Of a stretch of 64,000 bases of DNA, positions 45,211-53,244 are shown in pieces (the first letter of the stretch is position 1; each line of letters opens with the position of its first letter). The stretch comes from Ancylobacter novellus (lineage in GTDB: Bacteria > Pseudomonadota > Alphaproteobacteria > Rhizobiales > Xanthobacteraceae), in the NCBI GenBank assembly GCA_003241485.1, contig QFQD01000035.1:24048-88047 (forward strand), in the 5' to 3' direction. Both the position numbers and the translations under genes were made by a program. The notes beneath the pieces were generated by a model. The model was given only the letters and a program-made list of their open reading frames with translations, was not told the origin of the DNA and ran no database searches.

Positions 45211-45654
45211 TTAAATTGTGAAATCAATTCCCTCAGGCATGCCCTTGCGCAGCGTGTTCTGTGCGGCCACCCGGCAGAGGTCCTCCACCGTCACGCCATC
45301 CAGTGCGGCCTCGAAGGCGCGCTCGGCTTCGGCCACCGCCGGCTGGACGATATCGCGCACGATCGGCGGCGAATTATCAATGGTGACGTCGCTCTCGGCC
45401 TCGACCACGCGCACCACCTCCGCGACGGAGATGCGGCGGCGCTCGCGGGCGAGTTCATAGCCGCCACGCGGCCCGCGCACGCCTTTCAGCACGCCGGCAT
45501 GCACCAGCGCCTGCAGCACCGGTTCAAGATGGCGGGGCGGCAGCTCATGCCGCGCGGCCAGCGCCTTGGCGGCGACAGGCGTGCCGCGCGCATGCAGGGC
45601 GACATCGACCACGGCGGCAATGGCAAGCAGACTCTTGTCGGAAAGGCGCGGCAT
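45211..45654 (-). CDS. Rrf2 family transcriptional regulator
   Basis: 147 residues with an N-terminal winged helix: SDKSLLAIAAVVDVALHARG, recognition region ELPPRHLEPVLQALVHAGVLKGVRGPRGGYELAR in two parts. Unlike IscR/NsrR it lacks the three-cysteine Fe-S set (only one Cys, in EDLCRVA), so it resembles CymR-type regulators of cysteine metabolism. It starts 3 nt after the dut stop and precedes cysK by 119 bp, making cysK the obvious target. Confidence 0.9.
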   Translation of the reverse strand: MPRLSDKSLLAIAAVVDVALHARGTPVAAKALAARHELPPRHLEPVLQALVHAGVLKGVRGPRGGYELARERRRISVAEVVRVVEAESDVTIDNSPPIVRDIVQPAVAEAERAFEAALDGVTVEDLCRVAAQNTLRKGMPEGIDFTI

Positions 45655-45657
45655 GCG

Positions 45658-46137
45658 TCATCGCTCGCGTGAGACAGCCCGTCCGTCGAGCCCCGTGGAA
45701 CCGAAACCACCGCTTCCGCGTGTTGTTTCTTCCAAATTACCGGCTTTGACAAGATGAATTCGGGTTACCGGCGCGACAATGAGCTGGGCGATGCGCTGTC
45801 CGCGCTCCAGCCGCACCGGCGAATCGCCCAGATTGATCAGCAGCACCTTCACCTCGCCGCGATAATCGGCGTCCACCGTGCCGGGCGCGTTCAGCACCGT
45901 CAGCCCCTGCTTCAGGGCAAGGCCCGAGCGCGGGCGCACCTGCGCCTCGAAGCCTTCCGGAAGAGCAAGGCACAGCCCCGTCGGCACGGCGGCGCGGGCG
46001 AACGGGGCGAGCGTCAGCGGCCCGTCTTCCGGCAGGGCGGCGATGAGATCCAGCCCGGCGGAACCCGCGGTGGCATATTCCGGCAAAGGCAGGCCCTCGC
46101 CATGCGGCAGGACGAGGACGGGAACGGCAAGTGTCAC
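45658..46137 (-). CDS. dut: dUTP diphosphatase
   Basis: 159-residue trimeric dUTPase that keeps uracil out of DNA and supplies dUMP. The five family motifs are visible: AGSAGLDLIAA, RPRSGLALKQG, LNAPGTVDADYRGEV, RIAQLIVAPV, and the C-terminal RGSGGFGSTG arm. The GTG start at 46137 overlaps the coaBC stop (GTGA), so the two are coupled. Confidence 0.96.
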   Translation of the reverse strand: MTLAVPVLVLPHGEGLPLPEYATAGSAGLDLIAALPEDGPLTLAPFARAAVPTGLCLALPEGFEAQVRPRSGLALKQGLTVLNAPGTVDADYRGEVKVLLINLGDSPVRLERGQRIAQLIVAPVTRIHLVKAGNLEETTRGSGGFGSTGLDGRAVSRER

Positions 46138-47363
46138 GAAAGAGCCTCCAGCGGACCGAGCGTCGTGGCAATGCGCGCAATGAGGCGCTCGGCAACCTGC
46201 GCCTTGGAGGCGCGCGGCCAATGCTCGACGCCCCCCTCCGCAATGAGGTGAATAAGGTTCTCGTCGCCGCCCATCACCCCGCCATCAATGCCGCTGCGGG
46301 GCGAGACGTCATTGGCGAGAATCCAGTCGCAGCCCTTGCGCAGCCTTTTCGCCTGCGCATAGGCGACGACGTTCTCGGTCTCGGCGGCGAAGCCAATGAC
46401 GAGGCGCGGCCGGCGGTTGGCCAGCTGCGCCACGGTGGCGAGGATGTCGGGATTCTCCGTCAGCGCCAGCGCGGGAAGCGCCTTGCCATCTTTCTTCATC
46501 TTCTGGCCCGCCTCGGCCGCCACGCGCCAGTCGGCGACGGCGGCGGCGAAGATGGCGGCATCCGCCGGCAGGGCGGCTTCCACCGCCGCCAGCATCTCGC
46601 GCGCGGTTTCGACATGGCGGACCGCGACGCCGGCCGGATCGGGCAGGTTCACCGGGCCGGAAACCAGCGTCACCTGCGCCCCCGCGCGGGCGGCCGCCGC
46701 GGCGATGGCGTGGCCCTGCTTGCCGGAGGAGCGGTTGGCGATGTAGCGCACCGGGTCGATCGGCTCATGCGTCGGGCCGGAAGTGACCAGCACGTGGCGC
46801 CCCTTCAGCGGACCCGCTCCCGCGACAAGCCGCTCGGCGGCGGCGACGATTTCCAGAGGCTCGGCCATGCGGCCCGGCCCGTCCTCGCCGCGCTCGGCCA
46901 TGGCGCCGGCATTGGGGCCGACAAAGGCGACGCCGTCGGCGGCAAGCTGCGCGACATTGCGGGTCGTGGCGGGATTGGCCCACATCAGCGGGTTCATCGC
47001 CGGCGCCACCAGCACCGGCTTGTCGCAGGCGAGCAGCACCGCGCTGGCGAGATCGTCGGCGAGGCCATGCGCCATCTTCGCCATCAGATCGGCGGTCGCC
47101 GGCGCGACGATGACGAGGTCCGCCTCGCGCGAGAGCCGGATATGGCCGATATCGTGCTCCGCCTCGCGGTCGAACAGTTCGGTGAACACCTGGCCATGGC
47201 TCAGCGCCCCGGCGGCGAGCGGCGTGACGAAATGCTGCGCGGCCGCGGTCATGATGACGCGAACCGACGCGCCGCGCTCCTTCAGCCGGCGGATGAGATC
47301 GAGGCTCTTATAGGCGGCGATGCCCCCGCCAATGACGAGCAGAATGCGCTTTTGGGCGAGCAT
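46134..47363 (-). CDS. coaBC: Bifunctional phosphopantothenoylcysteine decarboxylase / phosphopantothenate--cysteine ligase
   Basis: 409 residues. The N-terminal CoaC flavoprotein domain (ILLVIGGGIAAYKSLDLIRRL, catalytic-type His in TAAAQHFVTPLAAG, and PAMNPLMW) is followed by the CoaB ligase (VLVTSGPTHEPIDPVRYIANRSSGKQG, then VIGFAAETEN and LILAND-like WILANDVS). It performs two consecutive steps of coenzyme A synthesis. The dfp-dut gene order is widespread in proteobacteria. Confidence 0.96.
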   Translation of the reverse strand: MLAQKRILLVIGGGIAAYKSLDLIRRLKERGASVRVIMTAAAQHFVTPLAAGALSHGQVFTELFDREAEHDIGHIRLSREADLVIVAPATADLMAKMAHGLADDLASAVLLACDKPVLVAPAMNPLMWANPATTRNVAQLAADGVAFVGPNAGAMAERGEDGPGRMAEPLEIVAAAERLVAGAGPLKGRHVLVTSGPTHEPIDPVRYIANRSSGKQGHAIAAAAARAGAQVTLVSGPVNLPDPAGVAVRHVETAREMLAAVEAALPADAAIFAAAVADWRVAAEAGQKMKKDGKALPALALTENPDILATVAQLANRRPRLVIGFAAETENVVAYAQAKRLRKGCDWILANDVSPRSGIDGGVMGGDENLIHLIAEGGVEHWPRASKAQVAERLIARIATTLGPLEALS

Positions 47364-47420
47364 GATGCCTCCTGCCAGTTCCCGGCAGTAGTAAACGGGA
47401 AGCCTGCCGGTGCAATGGCG

Positions 47421-48989
47421 TCAGAATAATATGTTGAACGCCAGCAGCGCCGCGATGACCCAGAGCGCGACCGTCATCCAGCGATTGCCGCGCCCTTCCG
47501 CCCGGCCGATGGCTTCCATCGTCTCCGGCGCGAGCGCCAGCCCGTTGCGGGTCGAGGCATCCAGCTGGGTGGCGATGCGCTGGCCCTGCGCGATCAGCTC
47601 GGGCAGCGTCTGCAGCGAGCGGCCGAGCGCGCCGATGCCGTCCGCCACCTCCTCGATGCGCCCGACCGGGCCGAGATTGCGCTCGATCCAGCTGCGCACC
47701 ACCGGCTCGGCGGTCTTCCACATGTCGAGATGCGGGTCGAGATTGCGCGCCACGCCCTCAACCACGACCATGGTCTTCTGCAGCAGCAGCAGTTCGGGCC
47801 GCGTCTTCATGTCGAACAGCGAGGTCACCTCGAACAGCAGGGTGAGCAGCTTCGCCATGGAGATCTGGTCGGCACGGCGCGAATGGATCGGCTCGCCGAT
47901 GGCGCGGATCGCCTGCGCGAAATCCTCCACCGAATGGTGCGGCGGCACATAGCCGGCTTCAAAGTGCACCTGCGCGGTGCGCAGCCAGTTGCGGGTGATG
48001 AAGCCGAACAGGATCTCGGCAAGGAAGCGCCGCTCCTTGTGGCCGAGCCGGCCCATGATGCCGCAATCGACCGCCACCAGCCGGCCCTCGGCATCGACGA
48101 ACAGGTTTCCCGGGTGCATGTCGGCATGGAAGAAGCCGTCGCGCAGCGCGTGGCGCAGGAAAGACTGCATGACGATGCGGCCGAGCGCGGGCAGATCGTG
48201 CCCGGCGGCGCGCAGCCCCTCCAGATCGTTCAGCTTGACGCCGTCGATCCACTCGGTGGTCAGCACCTCGCGGCCGGTGCGGTCCCAGTCGACCGCCGGC
48301 ACGCGGAAATCGTCTTCGGCTTCCGTGTTCTGCGCGAGTTCGGACAGCGCCGCCGCTTCCAGCCGCAGGTCCATCTCCATCGCCACGGAGCGCGCGAGCG
48401 TATCGACGACGGCGACCAGACGCAGGCGCCGCCCCTCGGGCGAGGTGCGCTCGCCGAGCCGGGCAGCGCGGTAGAAGGAGGAGAGGTCGACACGGAAGCG
48501 CTGCTGCACGTCCGGCCGCAGCACCTTCACCGCGACCTGCCGGCGCGTGCCATCCGCGTCCACCACCGCGGCCTTGTGCACCTGGGCGATGGAGGCGGCG
48601 GCGATCGACGGGCCGAGTTCGTCATAGACCACCCGGGCCGGGCGGTCGAAATTGCGCGCGATCGTCGCCTCCGCCACATCCTGCGGGAAGGGCGGCATGC
48701 GGTCCTGCAACAGCTCAAGATCGCGCGCCAGCTGCGGGCCGACCACGTCAGGGCGGGTGGCGAGGAACTGGCCGAGCTTCACATAGGATGGGCCGAGCCG
48801 CGACAGCGCCGCGCCGAGGCGCGCCGCGCTGGAGGCCGGGCCGCGCCGCTCGATCAGCCGGGCAAGGGCGAAGAGCGGTTCGGAACCGGGCGGCAGCACG
48901 GCGGGGTCGATGCGCGAGAGCACGCCCTCGCGGGCCATGACGAAGCCGGCGCGCGCGAGACGCAGGAAATCACCGAGGGAGGTGGCCAC
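47421..48989 (-). CDS. ubiB: UbiB, ABC1/ADCK-type kinase for ubiquinone biosynthesis
   Basis: 522 residues. Family motifs: KxGQ-type LGPSYVKLGQFLATRPD, ALA-rich IAAASIAQVHKAAV with VAVKVLRP, the catalytic HADMHPGNLFVD, and VAVDCGIMGRL. One or two C-terminal hydrophobic helices (MTVALWVIAALLAFNILF) anchor it to the membrane. It is an atypical ATPase/kinase needed for ubiquinone synthesis. It starts 3 nt after ubiE. Confidence 0.95.
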   Translation of the reverse strand: MATSLGDFLRLARAGFVMAREGVLSRIDPAVLPPGSEPLFALARLIERRGPASSAARLGAALSRLGPSYVKLGQFLATRPDVVGPQLARDLELLQDRMPPFPQDVAEATIARNFDRPARVVYDELGPSIAAASIAQVHKAAVVDADGTRRQVAVKVLRPDVQQRFRVDLSSFYRAARLGERTSPEGRRLRLVAVVDTLARSVAMEMDLRLEAAALSELAQNTEAEDDFRVPAVDWDRTGREVLTTEWIDGVKLNDLEGLRAAGHDLPALGRIVMQSFLRHALRDGFFHADMHPGNLFVDAEGRLVAVDCGIMGRLGHKERRFLAEILFGFITRNWLRTAQVHFEAGYVPPHHSVEDFAQAIRAIGEPIHSRRADQISMAKLLTLLFEVTSLFDMKTRPELLLLQKTMVVVEGVARNLDPHLDMWKTAEPVVRSWIERNLGPVGRIEEVADGIGALGRSLQTLPELIAQGQRIATQLDASTRNGLALAPETMEAIGRAEGRGNRWMTVALWVIAALLAFNILF

Positions 48990-48992
48990 GCG

Positions 48993-49790
48993 CTAGATCC
49001 GCACGCCGGAATGCAGCGCCACCACGCCGCCGGTCAAAGGCGTGAAGCCGACCCGCTTCAACCCCGCCTGCCGCATCATCTCGGCAAAGGCCTCGGGGGC
49101 GGGGAACTTGCGGATCGATTCGACGAGATACTGGTAGGATTCCGCGTCGCCGGTGACGAGGCGCCCCATGCCGGGGATCAGCTTGAACGAATAGGTGTCG
49201 TAAATCGCGTCCAGCCCGGGCACGTCGACGCGGGAGAATTCCAGCACGAAGCAGCGCCCGCCGGGCTTCAGCACGCGGCGCATCTCGGACAGCGCCTTGT
49301 CCATGCGCGGCACGTTGCGGATGCCGAAGGCGATGGTGGTGGCGTCGAACGACTTGTCGGGAAAGGGCAGCTCCTCGGCATTGGCCTCGACGAACTCGAC
49401 CCGGTCGGCAAGGCCGAGGCCCTGCGCGCGCTCGCGCCCGACCGCCAGCATGCCGCCATTGATGTCGGCGACGGTAGCGCTGGTGCCCTCACCGCCGGCC
49501 TCGACGGTGCGGAAGGAGACGTCGCCGGTACCACCCGCCACATCCAGCAGCTTGAAGGCGCGCGCGCCCTTGGGCGGACGCAGCCGCGAGACCAGAAGGT
49601 CCTTCCACGCCCGGTGCAGCCCCATCGACATCAGGTCGTTCATCAGGTCGTAGCGGCGGGCGACCGAGTGGAACACCTCGTCCACCATGCGCTGCTTCTC
49701 GCCGAGCGGCACGGTACGGAAGCCGAAATGGGTGTCGGAGTCGCTCATCGCCTCCGATGGGCTCGCAGCCGTCACTGTGCTTGCAACCAT
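48993..49790 (-). CDS. ubiE: Ubiquinone/menaquinone biosynthesis C-methyltransferase
   Basis: 265 residues from the chosen start. SAM-dependent methyltransferase: VFHSVARRYDLMNDLMSMGLHRAWKD (family signature), SAM motif LLDVAGGTGDVSFRTV, and FGIRNVPRMDKALSEMRRVLKPGG. It methylates the benzoquinol ring in ubiquinone synthesis. The start is uncertain: ATGs at 49748, 49790 and further upstream share the frame, and none has an ideal ribosome site. Forms a ubiE-ubiB pair. Confidence 0.94.
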   Translation of the reverse strand: MVASTVTAASPSEAMSDSDTHFGFRTVPLGEKQRMVDEVFHSVARRYDLMNDLMSMGLHRAWKDLLVSRLRPPKGARAFKLLDVAGGTGDVSFRTVEAGGEGTSATVADINGGMLAVGRERAQGLGLADRVEFVEANAEELPFPDKSFDATTIAFGIRNVPRMDKALSEMRRVLKPGGRCFVLEFSRVDVPGLDAIYDTYSFKLIPGMGRLVTGDAESYQYLVESIRKFPAPEAFAEMMRQAGLKRVGFTPLTGGVVALHSGVRI

Positions 49791-49919
49791 GGGGCGCGGC
49801 TCCCGCGTTCGATCCGAAACGGCGCGGAACATAGCGGAGAGCCCGCCGGGCTCCAAGCGGGGAGCGCGGGCGGCGGTCATGCGCCCGGTGAGGGGCGGAA
49901 GAGGCCGGCAGGTGCGGGG

Positions 49920-50975
49920 TCAGATCACCCGCACCAGCGTGCCAACCTTCACGCGGTCATACAGGTCGATGACATCCTGGTTGCGCATGCGGATGCAGCC
50001 CGAGGACACGGCCTGGCCGATGGTCTCCGGCTCGTTGGAGCCGTGGATGCGGTACAGCGTCTTGCCGAGATAGAGCGCACGCGCGCCGAGCGGATTGTCC
50101 GGCCCGCCGGGCATGACGTTCGGCAGGTCGGGGCGGCGCTCGACCATCTCCGGCGGCGGGCGCCAGTCGGGCCATTCGCGCATGTCTGTGACACGCTCCG
50201 AGCCGCTCCAGGCAAAGCCCTCGCGGCCGACACCGATGCCATAGCGCAGCGCCGTGCCGTCGCCCTGCACGAGGTAGAGATAGCGCGCGCCGGTGTCGAC
50301 GATGATGGTGCCGGCGGGATCGGAGCTGGTGTAGCGCACGAGGTGGCGGTCGAATTTCGGATCGACGCCCTTGCCGCCGCTATTGGCGCGGTAGATCGGC
50401 AGCGGCGCGGAATCGTCCTCCAGTGCGGGATCGTCATAGACATCCGCCTCGACCGCGACCGGCTGCACCGTCGCCGCCGGCGAGGGCGCGCCGTTGCGGC
50501 TGGCGCCATAGGCGTTGACCGTGATGTTGCCGCGCCCGCGCGTCTTGCCCTGCGGCGCCGTGCCGGGCGGAACCGTGCCATAGACGCCGCCGGCGGACCC
50601 ATAGGCGCCGCCGACACTGCGCGCGCTGCCGCCGGCGCTGGCATAGGCATCGCCATAGCCGGTGCCGATCCCGGCCGGCGGGCGAGGTGGTTCATAGACT
50701 CGGCCGGGCGGATACACGCTGGCCGACCCTGGCTGCCATACGCCGGAGCCGCCGCGATTATAGCGCTGCTGCCCGCCGCCGGCGCCCTGGCCGACAAAAA
50801 CGTTATAGGACGAGCCGAAGCCGTAAATGCTGTTCTGGGCCGAGGCCGGCGAGGGCAGAAGCCACCCCGCCAGCGCGGCGAGAGCCACGAGCGGCGCGGC
50901 GCGAACGGCCAGCGGCCCGTGCCGCCATGCCCGGTTCACCACATCGCCGCCGGCAGAGACCGAATCAGCCTGCAT
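49920..50975 (-). CDS. L,D-transpeptidase (YkuD domain), exported
   Basis: 351 residues. An N-terminal signal/anchor (AAPLVALAALAGWLLPSPASAQ) is followed by a 120-residue Gly/Pro/Tyr-rich linker. The C-terminal YkuD domain (about 215-351) has the catalytic motif RIHGSNEPETIGQAVSSGCIRMRN with the His and Cys in place. These enzymes make 3-3 cross-links or attach proteins to peptidoglycan. Two inverted TTAACCAT half sites lie 24-52 bp upstream, suggesting CtrA control. Confidence 0.93.
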   Translation of the reverse strand: MQADSVSAGGDVVNRAWRHGPLAVRAAPLVALAALAGWLLPSPASAQNSIYGFGSSYNVFVGQGAGGGQQRYNRGGSGVWQPGSASVYPPGRVYEPPRPPAGIGTGYGDAYASAGGSARSVGGAYGSAGGVYGTVPPGTAPQGKTRGRGNITVNAYGASRNGAPSPAATVQPVAVEADVYDDPALEDDSAPLPIYRANSGGKGVDPKFDRHLVRYTSSDPAGTIIVDTGARYLYLVQGDGTALRYGIGVGREGFAWSGSERVTDMREWPDWRPPPEMVERRPDLPNVMPGGPDNPLGARALYLGKTLYRIHGSNEPETIGQAVSSGCIRMRNQDVIDLYDRVKVGTLVRVI

Positions 50976-50998
50976 CTCACGCGCCCCGCTATGGTCTG

Positions 50999-51027
50999 TT
51001 AACCATAGGCTGGGGCGGCATGGTTAA
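50999..51027. promoter_or_regulatory. Inverted pair of CtrA-type half sites upstream of the L,D-transpeptidase
   Basis: TTAACCAT at 50999-51006 (plus strand) and again at 51020-51027 on the minus strand (ATGGTTAA), 13 bp apart and facing each other. TTAACCAT is the known half-site motif of CtrA in alphaproteobacteria. The left copy is itself part of a small dyad CTATGGT/ACCATAG. Confidence 0.55.
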
Positions 51028-51039
51028 TTTCCGGTTAGT

Positions 51040-51060
51040 GGCGGCCGGATACCGGCCGCC
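51040..51060 (-). terminator. Perfect hairpin after the lipoprotein gene
   Basis: GGCGGCCGG-ATA-CCGGCCGCC, a perfect 9-bp stem with a 3-nt loop beginning 3 nt past the stop codon at 51064. No T tract follows, so termination efficiency is uncertain. Confidence 0.5.
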
Positions 51061-51063
51061 CTC

Positions 51064-51543
51064 TCACGGGCAGCGCACGTAAACCATGGTGCCGTAGCGG
51101 CCCGCCACTTCCGGGTCGAGCCATTTGAGCACCAGCACCTGCCCGTCGAAGCGCAGCACCTCGCGGTCGGTCTGCGCGCCCGGAGGCTCATCCGGCAGGC
51201 CGATATAGGTCGGTCCGGGCAGCACCTGCTTCGACACCACCTCGGAAGGCTCGGACTGGTCCGCGAGATACATCATGAACCCGCCCGAGGGGCCGGCATT
51301 GATGACGTAAGGCTGCCGGCACCCCTGACGGGCCTGCGCCTCGGTGCGCGCCGCATCTTCCGGACGGTGATAGGCGGCCAGACCCCATTTGCCGACGACC
51401 TGCTGGGCCGTGATCGGCGAGGTGAACTGCGGCACGGCCGGTGCCACCGGCGCCGGAGACTGGGTGGTGGAGGCGCAGGCCGCGGTCAGCGCGGCGAGGA
51501 CACCAAGGACAGCCAGGCGCGGAAAACGGTGGGACAGGTTCAT
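51064..51543 (-). CDS. Putative lipoprotein of unknown function
   Basis: 159 residues. Signal peptide with lipobox LTAAC (Cys about 24: LAVLGVLAALTAACAS), then a Pro/Ala spacer and a compact domain: VVGKWGLAAYHRPEDAARTEAQ, CRQPYVINAG, FMMYLADQSEPSEVV, and REVLRFDGQVLVLKWLDPEVAGRYGTMVYVRC. Two Cys could form a disulfide. The VVGKWGL opening recalls AprI/Inh-type or lipocalin-like domains, but no firm family is claimed. Likely outer-membrane anchored. Confidence 0.8.
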   Translation of the reverse strand: MNLSHRFPRLAVLGVLAALTAACASTTQSPAPVAPAVPQFTSPITAQQVVGKWGLAAYHRPEDAARTEAQARQGCRQPYVINAGPSGGFMMYLADQSEPSEVVSKQVLPGPTYIGLPDEPPGAQTDREVLRFDGQVLVLKWLDPEVAGRYGTMVYVRCP

Positions 51544-51737
51544 GGAGCACTCCGGGACGAAGGGTTGCCGGGCCGGCGACAGCGGCAAGAATATTCCGAC
51601 AACCTTAAAGAATCGCATTACCAGCACATTGCGCTTTACGCGGGAAGACCGCCTGAACATATTCCGCCCGGGCCCGCGCGTCGAACCCTTCCGGCATCCG
51701 GCCGGAAAGGACCGGCAGGGCGGCCGGAGTGACCCGC

Positions 51738-52265
51738 GTGAATAGCATGACCATCCGACCCGCCACGGACGCCGACGGCGACGCCGTCGCCGGGCTGATC
51801 GCCGAAGCCTTCGCCGAATATGAAGGCTGTGTCTTCGACCGCGCCGCCGAATTCCCCGAACTCGACGCACTCGCCAGCCATTTCAACCATCGCGGCGGCA
51901 TCATCTGGGTTGCCGAAGACGGTCCCGCGATCATCGGCTCGATGGCGATCGCCCCGTGCGGCGACGCCGATGCCCCGGACGGCGCGCTGGAGATCTTCAA
52001 GGTCTATGTCGCCCGCGCCGCCCGTCGCCGCGGTGTCGCGCGCGCGCTGTTCGAGCAGGCGCTCGGCCGTGCCCGCCGCCTCGGCGCCCCCGAAGTCCGG
52101 TTGTGGACCGACACGCGCTTCACCAACGCGCACCGCTTCTACGAGACATGCGGCTTCATTCGGGTGGGTGAGCCACGTGAGGTGCACGACCTGTCGGCGA
52201 CATGGGAATATGCCTATCGCCTTGCGCTTTCCCCTTCCTCGGCCGCGCCCGTCCGCGAGAGCTGA
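51738..52265 (+). CDS. GNAT family N-acetyltransferase
   Basis: 175 residues with the GNAT core: TIRPATDADGDAVAGLIAEAF at the N terminus, acetyl-CoA-binding VYVARAARRRGVARALFEQAL (Q/R-x-x-G-x-G/A type), and the late NAHRFYETCGF motif. The acceptor is unknown. The GTG at 51738 has GGAG 8 nt upstream and is preferred over the ATG at 51747. The following DMT gene starts 2 nt after the stop. Confidence 0.88.
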   Translation: MNSMTIRPATDADGDAVAGLIAEAFAEYEGCVFDRAAEFPELDALASHFNHRGGIIWVAEDGPAIIGSMAIAPCGDADAPDGALEIFKVYVARAARRRGVARALFEQALGRARRLGAPEVRLWTDTRFTNAHRFYETCGFIRVGEPREVHDLSATWEYAYRLALSPSSAAPVRES

Positions 52266-52267
52266 TC

Positions 52268-53161
52268 ATGTCTCGCTTCGCAGTCGGCCCGGTCCTTGCC
52301 GCCGTGCTCGGTATTGGCGTCCTCTCGATCATGGACGCGCTGATTAAATTCGTCGCCGCCAACCACGCGACGCCGCAGATCGCGCTGATGCGCTATTTCT
52401 TCGGCGGCATCTTCGCGTTCATCGCCTTCCGCGCCATCGGCACGCCGTGGCCGAAGCTGGCGATGCTGCGCCCGCATATGTGGCGCTCGGTCGTCGTCGC
52501 CGGCACGGCGCTGAGCTTCTTCTACGCGCTCGCGGTGTTGCCGCTCGCGGTGGTGCTGGCTCTCTCCTTCACCTCGCCGATCTTCATCGCGCTGTTCGCG
52601 GCGCTGATCCTCGGCGAGCGGCCGAACCGGTCCATCTTCATCGCGCTCGCGCTCGGCTTCGCCGGGGTGCTGGTGGTGCTGGGGCACGAGCTGGTGCAGG
52701 TCGGGCGGGCCGACAACGCGCTCGGCCTCGCGGCGGCCCTGTTCTCCGCCGTGACCTATGCGCTGTCCATGGTCGTGCTGAAGAGCCGCGCCGCGCGTGA
52801 TCCGCTGACCATCATCGTACTGCTGCAGAACAGCTTCGCCATGGTGCTGCTGGCGCCGCTCGGCGTGGTCTACTGGACACCGCCATTGCTGAGCGAACTC
52901 GCTGTGTTCCTCGGCATCGGCCTGCTCGGCACCGCCGGCCATCTGTTCATGGCCTGGGCCTACAAGCGGGCGGATGCCTCGAAACTCGGCGTGCTGGAGT
53001 ACACCTCCTTCATCTGGGCGGTCGGCATCGGTTTCCTGTTCTTCGCCGAGGTGCCGACGCTGAGCACCCTCGGTGGTGCGGCGCTCATCGTCGGCGGTGC
53101 GCTCATCGTTTCGCGCCAGCCGCCCAAGGTGCGCGAGCCCGAGGTCGAGGTCGGGCCGTAA
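52268..53161 (+). CDS. DMT/EamA family transporter
   Basis: 297 residues, ten predicted helices in two EamA repeats: VLSIMDALIKFVAANHATPQIALMRYFFGG (first) and LGLAAALFSAVTYALSMVVLKSRAA (second), with the C-terminal cytosolic tail RQPPKVREPEVEVGP. The ATG at 52268 is preceded by GAGAG and nearly abuts the GNAT gene. Exports an unknown metabolite; the pairing with an acetyltransferase hints at a detoxification unit but proves nothing. Confidence 0.9.
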   Translation: MSRFAVGPVLAAVLGIGVLSIMDALIKFVAANHATPQIALMRYFFGGIFAFIAFRAIGTPWPKLAMLRPHMWRSVVVAGTALSFFYALAVLPLAVVLALSFTSPIFIALFAALILGERPNRSIFIALALGFAGVLVVLGHELVQVGRADNALGLAAALFSAVTYALSMVVLKSRAARDPLTIIVLLQNSFAMVLLAPLGVVYWTPPLLSELAVFLGIGLLGTAGHLFMAWAYKRADASKLGVLEYTSFIWAVGIGFLFFAEVPTLSTLGGAALIVGGALIVSRQPPKVREPEVEVGP

Positions 53162-53244
53162 AAGACCCGCGCCCCGGCACTGGACGCGAGGGCCTGACGC
53201 GATACCTTGTGCCCCGCCGGGCAACGGACGGAACCAGATCCCCT

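Noticed and set aside
45180..45215. TTAA-N6-TTAA in the cysK upstream region as a full CtrA site
   Set aside because: Spacing is 6, not the usual 7, and the region is simply AT-rich; an Rrf2 operator is the better reading.
47730..51002. Long plus-strand frame over ubiB-ubiE-L,D-transpeptidase
   Set aside because: Antisense to three convincing genes, no domain or ribosome site.
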